Assembly (NCBI GenBank): GCA_964535575.1
Contig: CAZHTC010000002.1
Coordinates: forward strand, 310,001-374,000
Reading direction: 5' to 3'
Origin: JAGPCK01 sp964535575
Lineage (GTDB): Bacteria > Bacteroidota > Bacteroidia > UKL13-3
Length of the DNA: 64,000 bases
The notes beneath the pieces were generated by a model. The model worked only from the letters and a program-made list of their open reading frames with translations. It was not told the origin of the DNA and did no database searches. Of the stretch, positions 1-9,256 are shown piece after piece; within the stretch, counting starts at the first letter, position 1; each line of letters opens with the position of its first letter. Both the position numbers and the translations under genes were made by a program.

Positions 1-1441
1 CTTCAGTGGGTGAAGCAACATAAAGACCCAGATTTGTGGCATAGTATAATTTTTCTTTTTTAGAGGAATAGGCGACTGATTTTCCCCGAACATTGTTGCC
101 TATTATGATTGAATATTTTCTTTCTTTACCACTCAGATTTTTTTCAAATGGATCATCCCAGGTAGATTTTATCTCACTTATTTCACCTAACTTTAATAGT
201 CCGCAGTTTCCCGAGGAAGCAAATGCGTAATATTTTTCATCCACCTTTACAATCTCTTTTATAGCCCCTGCACTTCTCCAAATTACGGTTCCTTCTAATG
301 ATAAAGCTGAAAATTCATTGGATGTAAGGAGTATTTTTTTATTTGATGAATCTATATATAGTTGAAGTATTTCACGGGGAAGGCTGTAGATTGTTTTATA
401 AGAATTTGTGAGAAAATCTAAGCGGTTAAGTTTACCACTTCTTGTCCCTATATAGAGGTAGCCTTTGTCAGCAAATAGCATATTTGGTTTTTCATCCTTC
501 ATTTGCACCATTCTTGTAAACAAGTTGGGAACAAACAAAACTCCTTCATTTGTTGTGGAAAACCAATAGTTTCCTCTATTGTCTTTATATGCTTGTGAAA
601 TATTTTTCTGGCTGAAAAGGGGAGTGTTGTTTGCATTTATCGAACTCCCTTTTTCAGTATAAGCATATACCCCGTTTGCTGTACAAAACCAGTAGTATGT
701 ACCGCAAAATTCAATTCCCTGAATATACCCTTTAACGTTGGACGTAAATTTAAAGTTTATTTTTTCATCCGTTAGTTGAAAGCAACTTTTTTCCGACTGA
801 TCTCTGGAAATCAATAATACAGTATTAGTAGATGCACAACCTAATCCAACAGGTACATTTGAGAATGGCGCATCAGATAAATTAATTGAATCTACAGACC
901 CGTTTTGATCAAACGTATAAATGTACTCTTGCGTCATTACGTAGAATTTGTTTTCAGATTGGCAAGAGGAACTGAATGTTTCCGTATTAATTTTAACTAA
1001 ATTTTTCGGTTTGAGGGTACCTAAATCATAAATTAGAACGCCTTTGGCTTCTAGTACAAAAAGATTTTGGCGAATAATTCCGTACATACTAAATCCAAAG
1101 GGTTTGCTCATAGGGAGTTCATACATGCTGTCGTTTTGGACAAAGTATAGATACCCATCAAAGTTTCTGTACCAAATACGACCATATGTATCTTCTTTTA
1201 TATAACTGCCGGCTTTTGATGTTTGCTGTTCGCAACTGTAGGAAACAAACTCATGACCATCATATCTGCTTAAACCTTCTTTATGTGCAAACCACATAAA
1301 CCCTCTACTGTCCTGAAAACTATTAAATACGGAATTGGATGGAAGACCTTTCGTTTTGTCTATTTGAAGGAAGTACGGGTCTTGAGCCCATACATGCGGC
1401 ATTGTGCAAAGGAGAATGTAATATAAAACTGTTTTTTTCAA
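1..1441 (-). CDS. Two-component regulator propeller sensor protein, N-terminal part (partial)
   Basis: The frame is open from a TTG at 1441 to the left edge, giving about 480 residues with the C-terminus outside the window. The TTG is chosen because an in-frame TAA lies three codons upstream and the next residues form a signal peptide (MKKTVLYYILLCTMPHVWAQ). Directly after it come Reg_prop-type blade motifs such as DSRGFMWFAHKEGLSRYDG, followed by further propeller blades (DNRGNYWFSTTNEGVLFV). Proteins with this N-terminus usually continue with a Y_Y_Y domain, a membrane helix and a histidine kinase, and would sense extracellular or periplasmic ligands. The kinase part is inference because it is not in the window. 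Transcribed divergently from the T9SS gene at 1616. Confidence 0.8.
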   Translation of the reverse strand, partial: MKKTVLYYILLCTMPHVWAQDPYFLQIDKTKGLPSNSVFNSFQDSRGFMWFAHKEGLSRYDGHEFVSYSCEQQTSKAGSYIKEDTYGRIWYRNFDGYLYFVQNDSMYELPMSKPFGFSMYGIIRQNLFVLEAKGVLIYDLGTLKPKNLVKINTETFSSSCQSENKFYVMTQEYIYTFDQNGSVDSINLSDAPFSNVPVGLGCASTNTVLLISRDQSEKSCFQLTDEKINFKFTSNVKGYIQGIEFCGTYYWFCTANGVYAYTEKGSSINANNTPLFSQKNISQAYKDNRGNYWFSTTNEGVLFVPNLFTRMVQMKDEKPNMLFADKGYLYIGTRSGKLNRLDFLTNSYKTIYSLPREILQLYIDSSNKKILLTSNEFSALSLEGTVIWRSAGAIKEIVKVDEKYYAFASSGNCGLLKLGEISEIKSTWDDPFEKNLSGKERKYSIIIGNNVRGKSVAYSSKKEKLYYATNLGLYVASPTE

Positions 1442-1458
1442 GGATGCAAATTAAGAAG

Positions 1459-1557
1459 TAACCAGTAAATTACATCTACTGGTTAGCGAAAACGGGTTTT
1501 GGGTAAGTGAATTTCAACAAAAGGAGTTACAATAACTCTGAAAGGCTTTTCGCTAAC
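1459..1557. repeat. Cluster of inverted repeats in a divergent intergenic region
   Basis: Three inverted repeats are packed into 99 bp between two divergent genes. They are TAACCAGTA (1459-1467) with TACTGGTTA (1477-1485); GTTAGCGAAAA (1482-1492) with TTTTCGCTAAC (1547-1557); and, inside the latter, GAGTTA (1524-1529) with TAACTC (1533-1538) around a CAA loop. All arms match perfectly. The region could be operator sites, a folded leader RNA for either gene, or the remains of a small mobile element. No coding frame of note lies here. Confidence 0.6.
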
Positions 1558-1615
1558 TTGGATTAGACCCCATTCATAATAGTTAGAAGTTTGTATTCAA
1601 TAAATCACAACAAAC

Positions 1616-4600
1616 ATGAAACAAATTTTCAAATTATTATCCTGTTTAACATTTATGTTTTCAGGTGTTCTCTATGGTCAGAGTACATGGCAATGGGGTA
1701 AGTCCCTAATAGGTACTTATGAAGACAATATTTATGATGTAACCACCGATGCTCAAGGGAATGTTTACGTATGCGGTGCTATCATTGGGGCCGGAACCTT
1801 TGGTGGGCTGCCATTCAACACATCGCAAACTACCGGTTCAACTTATCCATTTGTGGCCAAGTTCAATTCCTCAGGAAGCCTTCTTTGGTCAAAAGTGGGT
1901 ACATTTACAGGAGGGGCCACTATTTATTATGCCTATCCGAGGTCCATTACTGTAGATAAATCCGGGAACGTATATGTAGCCATTACAGGTACCTGTAATC
2001 AGAGTAACGGTACTTTGGATTTTGGTGGGGCAGGAGGTCCCGTTTTTACACAATGCACTAACGCAATTATTGTAAAGCTGAACCAGAATGGAATTGGTCA
2101 ATGGGGAGCCTACACATATCCGGGTAATAATGCCAATACTATTAACTCGGCTCAGCTAACATGTGACACGTTGACCGGAAAGTTGTATTTTGGATTAAGT
2201 GTAGCAAGAACCAGCAATGGAGGCACAAGTTTACTTTTGTATAATTCAGGTTCTGCTTCGGCAAATTACACAATTGACATCGGTTCGTCAGGCGGACAGG
2301 AAAGCATTTATGGGGAGCTAAACACCTCAAACGGGTCATACGTTAGTTTTTACCGCATTGGAGCAAATGATAACTCAGGAGGTAAAGAGTGGATTAGGGA
2401 TATGAAAACTGACGGAAACGGAAACTTGTTCATTGGAGCGGAGTTGTTATATGGGACCTATTTTACTCACAACGGGAGCAGTTTTGCAATCACATCACCA
2501 GGTAGTACCAACTATATGAAGATATTTAAATTAAACAGCAGCCTGGTTCATCAGGGCTCTACTACTGAATTTGGCGGGACTTCAGCTTATACTTTAAACG
2601 ATATATCTGTAAATACCAGTGGAGAAATTGTTAGTCTTTGTTCGTATGATGGAACTTCCAGTGCTCACACTGTTGAAATCAGACGATTTGGAACAAACCT
2701 GTCTTCACTTGGAACAAGTACAATTAACTGGGCAACGGCTGAAGGTTTGCTTAACGGAAAGGGTATTACCTGGGATGCGAGCGGGAATATATGGGCAACC
2801 GTAGGCACCAGTTCAACCAACACCACTGCTACTTATTCATGGAATCCGTCATTCAGTGCCGCATCTTCAATTAGTAATATCAATTCTAATAATGGTTTAC
2901 TTCTTCTTAAACTTTCATCAGCGGGAGCCTGGCTTGATTATTCATTATTAAAAGAAGCAACAAACAGCCAGTTCAGCGTGAGCAACAACGTGCTTCCCGG
3001 AAAAGTGGCCGTAGCAGGTTCTTCAGTATATGTGTGTGGTGAAACTTATTATAATCTTAACAATGGTTCAACAACTGTGGTCACCGGAGGAACTTCGGGG
3101 AATGGTTTTGTTGCTAAGTATGGTTGTTCCCCGATTCTTACGCAGCATCCTTCAGATTTTTCATTGTGCAGCCCTCAGCAAGTTATTTTTACAGCTGCTG
3201 TCAGCGGGAATGTAACAGGGAAACAATGGATGAAAAACGGAGTAAACATTAACGGGGCTACAGGAGATACATTGTATCTGAATAATGCTTCGTCAGCCGA
3301 TTCTGGTGTTTATACTTTTAGCGCTACGAATAGTTGTGGTACTACGGTTTCAAGCCCTGCCACTCTTTCAGCCCCACCTGCCGGTTTTGTTGCTTCAACA
3401 GCACTTGCTCTGTATTTACCTTTTATAAACGGGGCTCGAAATGATGCAAGCGGAAACAATATTGCAGCTAGCGGTCCTTCAGGATCTGCGACAGTTGATA
3501 ATTACAACAACAGCAATGCCGCCATGTCTTTTAACGGTAATCAGTATAACTCTTATGCCCATAATGCAGCATTGAATGCCACAGGCCAGCTTACAATAGC
3601 GATGTGGTTTAAGGCAACCAATATTGCTACTGCCCAACGATTGATTGATAAATCAGGAGTGGGACAGAACGATAACTATATGATAGATCTTTATCAGTCA
3701 AAACTACGTATGATTATTGCAGGTTCGGCATTTCAAACCACGCAAACTTTCAGCAGCAACACATGGTATCATTTGGCTGTAGTATATGATGGCGCCAATG
3801 TCAAATTTTACATAAACGGCAGCATGTTGCAGAGTTTTGCCAAAACCGGAAACTGTACACCCAATTCTATCCCATTACAATTAGGATGTGATGCGAGTGG
3901 AACCAATCGTTTTACCGGAAGCATGGATGAAGTTCGTGTTTACACCCGAGCGCTCACTGCTGCTGAAGTAAATTATCTTGTTGTTATGCCAACTTTTCTT
4001 TCACAACCGCAAACTATTTCACGTTGCCTGGGTACTTCAGCTTCATTTACAGTAAGCACCACTGGAAGCAACCTGTCATATCAGTGGTATCGTAACGGAA
4101 GCCCGATTGCAAATTCAAACACATCTGGAATTACCATCAATTCAGTTACTCTTAGTGATACAGGAAAATATGTATGCCGGGTGGCCAGCAACTGTATTTA
4201 TTCTTTCAGCGATACTGTTCAGCTTAGCCTCACTCAGGGAGCAACCATATCTTTTCAACCACAACCTCTCACAGCCTGTTCCGGAGCGCAAGTAAATTTA
4301 GCAATGGCGACAACAGGGGGATCGGCCGGTTATCAGTGGTTTAAAGCCGTCTCACCGGTTAGTGGGGCCAACTCCTCTCAGTTGTTGTTTAATTCCATTC
4401 AGGCAGCTGATAGTGGTTTATATTTCTGCCGGGTTACCACTGCCTGCGGCACCATGCATACCGATACTGTTAAGGTAACGGTAAATCAATCTGCTTCTAT
4501 TACAGTACAGCCTGCGCAACTAACTTACGGATGTAAGGGACAATCAATCTCTTTATCTGTTACAGCCACCGGAGCTCAGTCGTATCAATGGAAAAGAAGC

Positions 4601-5458
4601 GGACAGAGTATTGCAGGAGCCATACTGAATACATATTCGGTGAATAGTTTCTCAATTGCCGATACTGGTACCTATACCGTTGCAGTGAATGGTGCCTGTG
4701 GAAACACGCAGTCGGATAATGCTTACGTTTTCCTGCGGGATTCTGCCACTATTGTGAATCAGCCCGAGCCTCTTACCACCATTTGCACAGGTGGTACAAT
4801 AAGTATTGGAGTAACAACGTATGATTTTAGTGCCACCTATCAGTGGTATTTTAATAACCAGATAATTTCAGGTGCCAATACTTATGCATTTAACCGTACT
4901 AATGCCACCAAGGCTGATTCAGGAGTGTACCATGTTGTGATTACAGGTTTTTGTAATATTGTTACTTCAAATAATGCAGTAGTGGTAGTAGAACCAACTC
5001 CCACACCCGTGGTTCAAAAAAGCGGAAACGTACTTACCTCTTCCATAAGCGGAACTTCTTACCAGTGGTTTTTAAATGGAAATAGCATCAACGGAGCCAC
5101 ATCACAAAGTTATACAGCTACGCAAACCGGTAACTACAAAGTAAGCGTAACTACAGGTGCGGGATGCTCGGGACAATCACCCGAAATTAATGTGAATGTG
5201 GGTTCAGGAACAGGTATAGCTCCGGTAACTTCTGACAACGTTCTTGTTTATCCAAATCCGGTTATGGATATTTTGAATATTGAGGTCAAAAATATTACTC
5301 ACGGAACCGTTATTATTTACTCTATGAACGGAAAGGAACTGATACGGGAAAAAATTACTCCCGGTGGGATAGATGTTTCTTCGCTTTCAGCCGGAATGTA
5401 TCTTTTAAGGGTAACGGGAGATGAGGCTGTTGCCAGCACTCGTTTCATGAAAAAGTAA
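1616..5458 (+). CDS. Large secreted T9SS cargo protein with Ig-like repeats and a LamG-like domain
   Basis: 1280 residues. A signal peptide (about 1-22, ending LYGQS) is followed by a propeller-like region of SBBP/NHL-type strands (DAQGNVYVCGA; about 30-500) and an Ig-like domain around 503-585 (NNASSADSGVYTFSATNSCG). A concanavalin/LamG-like domain spans about 595-790 (YHLAVVYDGANVKFYING, then DEVRVYTRALTAAEV). Four or five further Ig-like domains run from about 792 to 1200, each with a QWY/QWF tryptophan and a DSG/DTGxYxC strand. A type A sorting domain fills about 1210-1280 (VYPNPVMDILNIEV, then GMYLLRV and a basic KK end). Such proteins cross the outer membrane by the type IX system and stay on the surface or are released. 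The ligand cannot be read from sequence. A strong terminator pair follows. Confidence 0.88.
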   Translation: MKQIFKLLSCLTFMFSGVLYGQSTWQWGKSLIGTYEDNIYDVTTDAQGNVYVCGAIIGAGTFGGLPFNTSQTTGSTYPFVAKFNSSGSLLWSKVGTFTGGATIYYAYPRSITVDKSGNVYVAITGTCNQSNGTLDFGGAGGPVFTQCTNAIIVKLNQNGIGQWGAYTYPGNNANTINSAQLTCDTLTGKLYFGLSVARTSNGGTSLLLYNSGSASANYTIDIGSSGGQESIYGELNTSNGSYVSFYRIGANDNSGGKEWIRDMKTDGNGNLFIGAELLYGTYFTHNGSSFAITSPGSTNYMKIFKLNSSLVHQGSTTEFGGTSAYTLNDISVNTSGEIVSLCSYDGTSSAHTVEIRRFGTNLSSLGTSTINWATAEGLLNGKGITWDASGNIWATVGTSSTNTTATYSWNPSFSAASSISNINSNNGLLLLKLSSAGAWLDYSLLKEATNSQFSVSNNVLPGKVAVAGSSVYVCGETYYNLNNGSTTVVTGGTSGNGFVAKYGCSPILTQHPSDFSLCSPQQVIFTAAVSGNVTGKQWMKNGVNINGATGDTLYLNNASSADSGVYTFSATNSCGTTVSSPATLSAPPAGFVASTALALYLPFINGARNDASGNNIAASGPSGSATVDNYNNSNAAMSFNGNQYNSYAHNAALNATGQLTIAMWFKATNIATAQRLIDKSGVGQNDNYMIDLYQSKLRMIIAGSAFQTTQTFSSNTWYHLAVVYDGANVKFYINGSMLQSFAKTGNCTPNSIPLQLGCDASGTNRFTGSMDEVRVYTRALTAAEVNYLVVMPTFLSQPQTISRCLGTSASFTVSTTGSNLSYQWYRNGSPIANSNTSGITINSVTLSDTGKYVCRVASNCIYSFSDTVQLSLTQGATISFQPQPLTACSGAQVNLAMATTGGSAGYQWFKAVSPVSGANSSQLLFNSIQAADSGLYFCRVTTACGTMHTDTVKVTVNQSASITVQPAQLTYGCKGQSISLSVTATGAQSYQWKRSGQSIAGAILNTYSVNSFSIADTGTYTVAVNGACGNTQSDNAYVFLRDSATIVNQPEPLTTICTGGTISIGVTTYDFSATYQWYFNNQIISGANTYAFNRTNATKADSGVYHVVITGFCNIVTSNNAVVVVEPTPTPVVQKSGNVLTSSISGTSYQWFLNGNSINGATSQSYTATQTGNYKVSVTTGAGCSGQSPEINVNVGSGTGIAPVTSDNVLVYPNPVMDILNIEVKNITHGTVIIYSMNGKELIREKITPGGIDVSSLSAGMYLLRVTGDEAVASTRFMKK

Positions 5459-5506
5459 GTAAAGAAGTTAAGCAAACTAAGTACCCCAACTTTAACCCTG
5501 TAATGT

Positions 5507-5546
5507 GCGGATAGCTGAGAAGCTATCCGCCATTAGTTTTTTCAAC
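5507..5546 (+). terminator. Rho-independent terminator of the T9SS gene
   Basis: Perfect 10-bp stem GCGGATAGCT (5507-5516) / AGCTATCCGC (5521-5530) with a GAGA loop. A short T run (5537-5542) follows after CATTAG. Confidence 0.75.
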
Positions 5547-5552
5547 TGACAC

Positions 5553-5584
5553 AAAAAAGGCTTCCTTTTCGGGAAGCCTTTTTT
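5553..5584. terminator. Bidirectional terminator between convergent genes
   Basis: Stem AAAAAAGGCTTCC (5553-5565) / GGAAGCCTTTTTT (5572-5584). The A and T tracts make it work on both strands, serving the T9SS gene on the left and the bacilliredoxin gene on the right. Confidence 0.85.
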
Positions 5585-5599
5585 GTGGATTTAGTTCAT

Positions 5600-6016
5600 T
5601 TAACAAAACTCGGCATAAGCGCCTTGCAGGTTGGCTGCAATCATTTCGGCCGGACGTCCTTCAATCTGATGACGCTCGATGAAATGAACCAGTTCCCCGT
5701 TTTTGAAGAGGGCTACCGAAGGTGAAGATGGAGGATAAGGAGCAGTAAACTCACGTGCTTTGGCAACCGCTTCTAAGTCTTGACCGGCAAAAACCGTATA
5801 TAATTTTACCGGTTTTTTGTCACCGCCAACTGACTTAATGACACCCGGGCGTGCACTCCCGGCTGCACAACCACATACGGAGTTAAATACAACAAGGGCA
5901 GTTCCTTCTTTCTCATTCATCGCTTTTTCAACGTCTTCGGGAGTTTTTAACTCGGTGAATCCTACATTAGTTAACTCGGCTCTCATGGGAGCTACAAGCA
6001 TTTCTGGATATGGCAT
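5600..6016 (-). CDS. BrxA/BrxB-family bacilliredoxin (YphP/YqiW, DUF1094)
   Basis: 138 residues, the normal family length. The family signature is clear: N-terminal PYPEMLVAPMRAELT, then NSVCGCAAGSARPG with the CGC redox motif at about residues 48-50, and a C-terminal FIERHQIEGR stretch. In Firmicutes, bacilliredoxins remove bacillithiol from protein thiols. Bacteroidota encode the same family, and the low-molecular-weight thiol partner here is not shown by the window. Cytoplasmic thioredoxin fold without a signal peptide. Single gene, convergent with the T9SS gene and divergent from ahcY. Confidence 0.9.
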   Translation of the reverse strand: MPYPEMLVAPMRAELTNVGFTELKTPEDVEKAMNEKEGTALVVFNSVCGCAAGSARPGVIKSVGGDKKPVKLYTVFAGQDLEAVAKAREFTAPYPPSSPSVALFKNGELVHFIERHQIEGRPAEMIAANLQGAYAEFC

Positions 6017-6096
6017 ATTTTTATTTAATTTTTATCAATTATTTAATCCTTCGCGGTCTTCAAATGTTGAGGTTACAATTCTTATCAATTATGGTG

Positions 6097-6104
6097 CAAA
6101 AATA
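6097..6104 (-). promoter_or_regulatory. Possible -7 element of the bacilliredoxin gene
   Basis: On the minus strand this reads TATTTTTG, matching TAnnTTTG, and would give a leader of about 75 nt. No clear -33 TTG lies at the expected distance, so support is weak. Confidence 0.3.
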
Positions 6105-6143
6105 AAACAGAATTCAGGTTTAAATGTTTAGTTGAAGTAACAT

Positions 6144-6174
6144 TTTGTAATAAGGGGAATTAATACTAATTTTG
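6144..6174 (+). promoter_or_regulatory. Bacteroidetes-type primary promoter of ahcY
   Basis: TTTG at 6144-6147, exactly 19 nt, then TAATTTTG at 6167-6174. This matches the Bacteroidetes -33/-7 consensus (TTTG, N19, TAnnTTTG). The start codon follows 37 nt later. Confidence 0.75.
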
Positions 6175-6211
6175 CCGTCCTTGTTTTTAAGATAAATATC
6201 TGATTATTAAT

Positions 6212-7525
6212 ATGAGTGAAACAAAAACACAATTGCCCTACAAAGTGAAAGATATTTCACTGGCCGAGTGGGGACGTAAAGAAATTAAACTGGCTGAAGC
6301 AGAAATGCCGGGATTAATGGCCATTCGTAAAGAATATGGCCCTAAGCAACCTTTAAAAGGTGCTCGTATAGCAGGTTGTTTGCACATGACCATTCAGACT
6401 GCTGTTTTGATTGAAACATTGAAACATCTGGGTGCCGAGGTTACCTGGAGTTCATGCAATATTTTCTCTACCCAGGACCATGCTGCTGCCGCTATTGCCG
6501 CTGCCGGAATTCCGGTATATGCCTGGAAAGGGCAGAACGAAGAAGAATTCGATTGGTGCATTGAGCAAACACTTCATGCTTTTGCAGGTGGAAAACCACT
6601 AAATATGATTTTGGATGACGGAGGCGATTTAACCAATATGGTATTTGATCGTTATCCTGAACTTACCAAAGATATCAAAGGCCTTTCGGAAGAAACAACG
6701 ACCGGAGTTCACCGCTTGTATGAGCGCATGAAAAAGGGAACGCTCGTAATTCCTGCCATTAATGTAAACGATTCGGTAACCAAGTCGAAATTCGATAATA
6801 AATACGGTTGTAAAGAATCGCTGGTAGATGCTATTCGCAGAGCCACTGATATTATGATGGCCGGTAAAGTTGCGGTAGTTGCCGGATACGGAGATGTAGG
6901 AAAAGGTTCGGCTGAATCATTGCGCGGAGCAGGTGCCCGTGTTTTGGTAACTGAAATCGACCCTATTTGTGCCTTGCAGGCTGCTATGGACGGATTTGAA
7001 GTGGTTACCATGGAAGAAGCATGTAAGCGGGCTAATATTTTTGTTACGGCCACAGGTAATGTTCGCATTATTACCGACCGTCACTTTAAAGCCATGCGCG
7101 ACAAATCAATCGTTTGTAATATTGGCCATTTCGACAACGAAATTGATATGGCCTGGTTAAATAAAAACTACGGTTCTACCAAATATACCATCAAACCTCA
7201 GGTTGACGTGTATAACCTGGACGGAAATGAAATCATCGTATTGGCCGAAGGCCGTTTGGTGAATTTAGGTTGTGCTATGGGCCATCCTTCGTTTGTTATG
7301 AGTAATTCATTCTCCAACCAAACTTTGGCTCAAATAGAATTGTGGAACAACAGCAGCAACTACGAAAACAAAGTATATGTGTTGCCGAAGCATCTGGATG
7401 AGAAAGTAGCAGCTTTACATCTTGATCATATCGGGGCTAAATTAACCAAACTTGATCCGGATCAGGCCGAATATATCGGTGTTAAAACCGAAGGTCCGTT
7501 TAAGGCAGATCACTATCGTTACTAA
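6212..7525 (+). CDS. ahcY: Adenosylhomocysteinase
   Basis: 437 residues. Hydrolyses S-adenosylhomocysteine to adenosine and homocysteine, removing the inhibitory product of SAM-dependent methylation. Visible family landmarks are the N-terminal substrate region with GCLHMTIQTAVLIETL and DDGGDLT, the Rossmann NAD-binding motif AVVAGYGDVGKGSAESLRG (about 215-235), the IVCNIGHFDNEID segment, and the C-terminal KADHYRY tail that contacts NAD across the dimer. Cytoplasmic homotetramer in known members. Transcribed alone from a textbook promoter and closed by a terminator at 7569. Confidence 0.97.
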   Translation: MSETKTQLPYKVKDISLAEWGRKEIKLAEAEMPGLMAIRKEYGPKQPLKGARIAGCLHMTIQTAVLIETLKHLGAEVTWSSCNIFSTQDHAAAAIAAAGIPVYAWKGQNEEEFDWCIEQTLHAFAGGKPLNMILDDGGDLTNMVFDRYPELTKDIKGLSEETTTGVHRLYERMKKGTLVIPAINVNDSVTKSKFDNKYGCKESLVDAIRRATDIMMAGKVAVVAGYGDVGKGSAESLRGAGARVLVTEIDPICALQAAMDGFEVVTMEEACKRANIFVTATGNVRIITDRHFKAMRDKSIVCNIGHFDNEIDMAWLNKNYGSTKYTIKPQVDVYNLDGNEIIVLAEGRLVNLGCAMGHPSFVMSNSFSNQTLAQIELWNNSSNYENKVYVLPKHLDEKVAALHLDHIGAKLTKLDPDQAEYIGVKTEGPFKADHYRY

Positions 7526-7568
7526 GAGTTCAATTAAGTCGTTTTCCAGATTTTCTGGAATCGTCCAT

Positions 7569-7602
7569 AAAAAAGCCGGTCAAAACTGATCGGCTTTTTT
7601 TT
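7569..7602 (+). terminator. Rho-independent terminator after ahcY
   Basis: Stem AAAAAAGCCGGTC / GATCGGC with one G-U pair, loop AAAACT, then a run of eight T (7595-7602). Confidence 0.88.
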
Positions 7603-7609
7603 ATCCGAT

Positions 7610-7636
7610 ATAGGGGTAAGCCCCATTTCACTTGTC
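7610..7636 (+). promoter_or_regulatory. Two-block motif, copy 1: candidate ECF-sigma promoter of the sigma/fecR/STN operon
   Basis: ATAGGGGTAAG (7610-7620), 10 nt, CTTGTC (7631-7636). Exactly the same two blocks at the same spacing recur at 11115-11141 before the repeat-protein gene. An ECF promoter shared by the two units is the simplest reading, implying that the sigma factor encoded here activates its own operon. A binding site for another regulator is the alternative. Confidence 0.6.
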
Positions 7637-7666
7637 TTTATAGCAAAAGAATTAGATTGCACTTTG

Positions 7667-7674
7667 TATTTTTG
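7667..7674 (+). promoter_or_regulatory. Possible primary -7 element before the sigma factor gene
   Basis: TATTTTTG fits TAnnTTTG and lies 13 nt before the ATG, so the transcript would be almost leaderless. There is no TTG at the expected -33 position. It may supply basal expression beside the two-block motif upstream. Confidence 0.35.
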
Positions 7675-7687
7675 CAGCAGATAGCTG

Positions 7688-8263
7688 ATGCAAAGTACAG
7701 AAAGCGACAAAATTCTTAAAATACGCGAAGGCGATATCCGCTCGTTTGAGCAGGTATTTCATTCGCATTGTAAGGAATTAGTGCGTTACGCCAATACCAT
7801 ATTAAAAAATACAGACGAGGCTGAGGATATCGTTCAGCAACTCTTTGTAAACCTGTGGCAAAAAAGAGAAAGTTTGCAGGTAAATACTTCCATGCGCAGT
7901 TATTTATACAGGGCGGTGCACAACAATTGTTTAAACCGGATTCAGCAATTATCGGTTCAACAAACATACACTTCATATATGGGGTATGCCGGAGAACAAC
8001 ATTCAGCACCGGCCTCGGCAGCCGTTCAGCAAAAGGAAGTGGAAAAGGCGATTGATGCGGCTATTGAGCAACTACCCGAACAATGCCGTAAAATTTTTAA
8101 ATTGAGCAGACATGAAGGAATGAAATACCAGCAGATTGCAGATGAATTAAATCTCTCGGTTAAAACGGTAGAGAATCAAATGGGAAAAGCGCTAAAACAT
8201 ATGAGAGAGCAGTTAAAGGATTACCTGCCCGGTGTCATTCTGTTTTTTTTATACCACAATTAA
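7688..8263 (+). CDS. ECF RNA polymerase sigma factor (sigma-70 family, Bacteroidetes FecI-like)
   Basis: 191 residues. Region 2 lies at about 18-85 (FHSHCKELVRYANTILKN, then EAEDIVQQLFVNLWQKR), and region 4 at about 130-180 with the helix-turn-helix YQQIADELNLSVKTVENQM. No region 3 is seen, as expected for group 4 factors. It would direct RNA polymerase to promoters of its signalling regulon. The gene for its likely inhibitor (FecR) starts 3 bp downstream. The paired two-block motifs at 7610 and 11115 suggest self-activation and control of the repeat-protein gene. Confidence 0.93.
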   Translation: MQSTESDKILKIREGDIRSFEQVFHSHCKELVRYANTILKNTDEAEDIVQQLFVNLWQKRESLQVNTSMRSYLYRAVHNNCLNRIQQLSVQQTYTSYMGYAGEQHSAPASAAVQQKEVEKAIDAAIEQLPEQCRKIFKLSRHEGMKYQQIADELNLSVKTVENQMGKALKHMREQLKDYLPGVILFFLYHN

Positions 8264-8266
8264 AAA

Positions 8267-9256
8267 GTGACGGAGGATAAAACACATATTGATGAGTTAA
8301 TTGCCAAGTTCCTGGCCGGGGAAGCACTTCCTGATGAAGCCATGGAACTGGAAGACTGGCGAAATGCATCGGCCACAAACCATGATTATGTAACCCAAGC
8401 AGAAAGAACTTATCGGATCACTCATAAGTTGCCCGAGCCGAAAGAGGTTGACGCCTATGACTTGTTTGCGAAAGTACAAGCCCAAATTACTGTGTCGCCA
8501 AAACAAAATACACGGGTGATTCAATTAAGAAATTATTTTACTCCATTGCGTGCTTTGGCTGCAGTACTTGTACTTGGAGTTGGGGTAATGTTTGTGTTAT
8601 ATATTTCGCAGCGCACAAATGAAAATGTAAGTGTGTATGAATCAGGAAGCGGAGTGCTTCGTCAAAAACTTGATGACGGAACGCAGGTAGAATTACAGGC
8701 ACATACCAAACTCGAATTGGTGGGCGGCAGCAAGCGAAGGCTTCGTATGAGCGGGGAGGCCACATTTAATGTAGTGCATAATGCATCCGATCCGTTTATG
8801 ATTGATGCAGGCGGTATTCAAATAAAAGATATCGGAACAATATTTACGGTAAAGGCAATCTCGGGCAGCGACTCGGTGCGTGTACATGTAAGCGAAGGCA
8901 TCGTACAGATCTTCTCAGTATCTGATACCATTGAGCTGCATCAGCAGCAGGAAGGATTATACATTCGATCGGCTCAGCGCTTAATCAATCTTTCGGAAAA
9001 GGGGATGAATGAAGAAGTGAAGCGGGTGTTTCATTTTAGTAACAGCACATTGAAAGAAGCAATTGAAATGATTAATGCGGCATACCCTGAAAAAATAAGT
9101 TTAGCCAACAGTGAACTTGAAAAATGCCTGATTACGGTTGATTTTAACGGACAGCCAATTGAAGTGGTAGTAACCATACTTGCTGAAACATTGGGTTTAT
9201 CGTTTGATAAAATACCTTCCGGGTATCGCCTCAAAGGAACAGCCTGTTTGCCATGA
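8267..9256 (+). CDS. FecR-family anti-sigma factor
   Basis: 329 residues from a GTG start, three bases after the sigma stop; no ATG is better placed. Order of parts: a cytoplasmic N-terminal segment that would bind the sigma factor (about 1-85), one membrane helix (about 92-113, LRALAAVLVLGVGVMFVLYI), a periplasmic FecR beta domain (about 120-220), and a C-terminal STN-like DUF4974 domain (about 255-327). In the family model an outer-membrane partner carrying an STN domain touches the periplasmic part and releases the sigma factor. The only STN domain visible nearby is in the next gene, which overlaps this one by 4 bp. Confidence 0.92.
   Translation: MTEDKTHIDELIAKFLAGEALPDEAMELEDWRNASATNHDYVTQAERTYRITHKLPEPKEVDAYDLFAKVQAQITVSPKQNTRVIQLRNYFTPLRALAAVLVLGVGVMFVLYISQRTNENVSVYESGSGVLRQKLDDGTQVELQAHTKLELVGGSKRRLRMSGEATFNVVHNASDPFMIDAGGIQIKDIGTIFTVKAISGSDSVRVHVSEGIVQIFSVSDTIELHQQQEGLYIRSAQRLINLSEKGMNEEVKRVFHFSNSTLKEAIEMINAAYPEKISLANSELEKCLITVDFNGQPIEVVVTILAETLGLSFDKIPSGYRLKGTACLP

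Noticed and set aside
1482..1557. Integron attC-like site (GTTAGCG...CGCTAAC)
   Set aside because: The 7-mers do not fit the GTTRRRY/RYYYAAC cores, and there is no integrase or cassette structure nearby.
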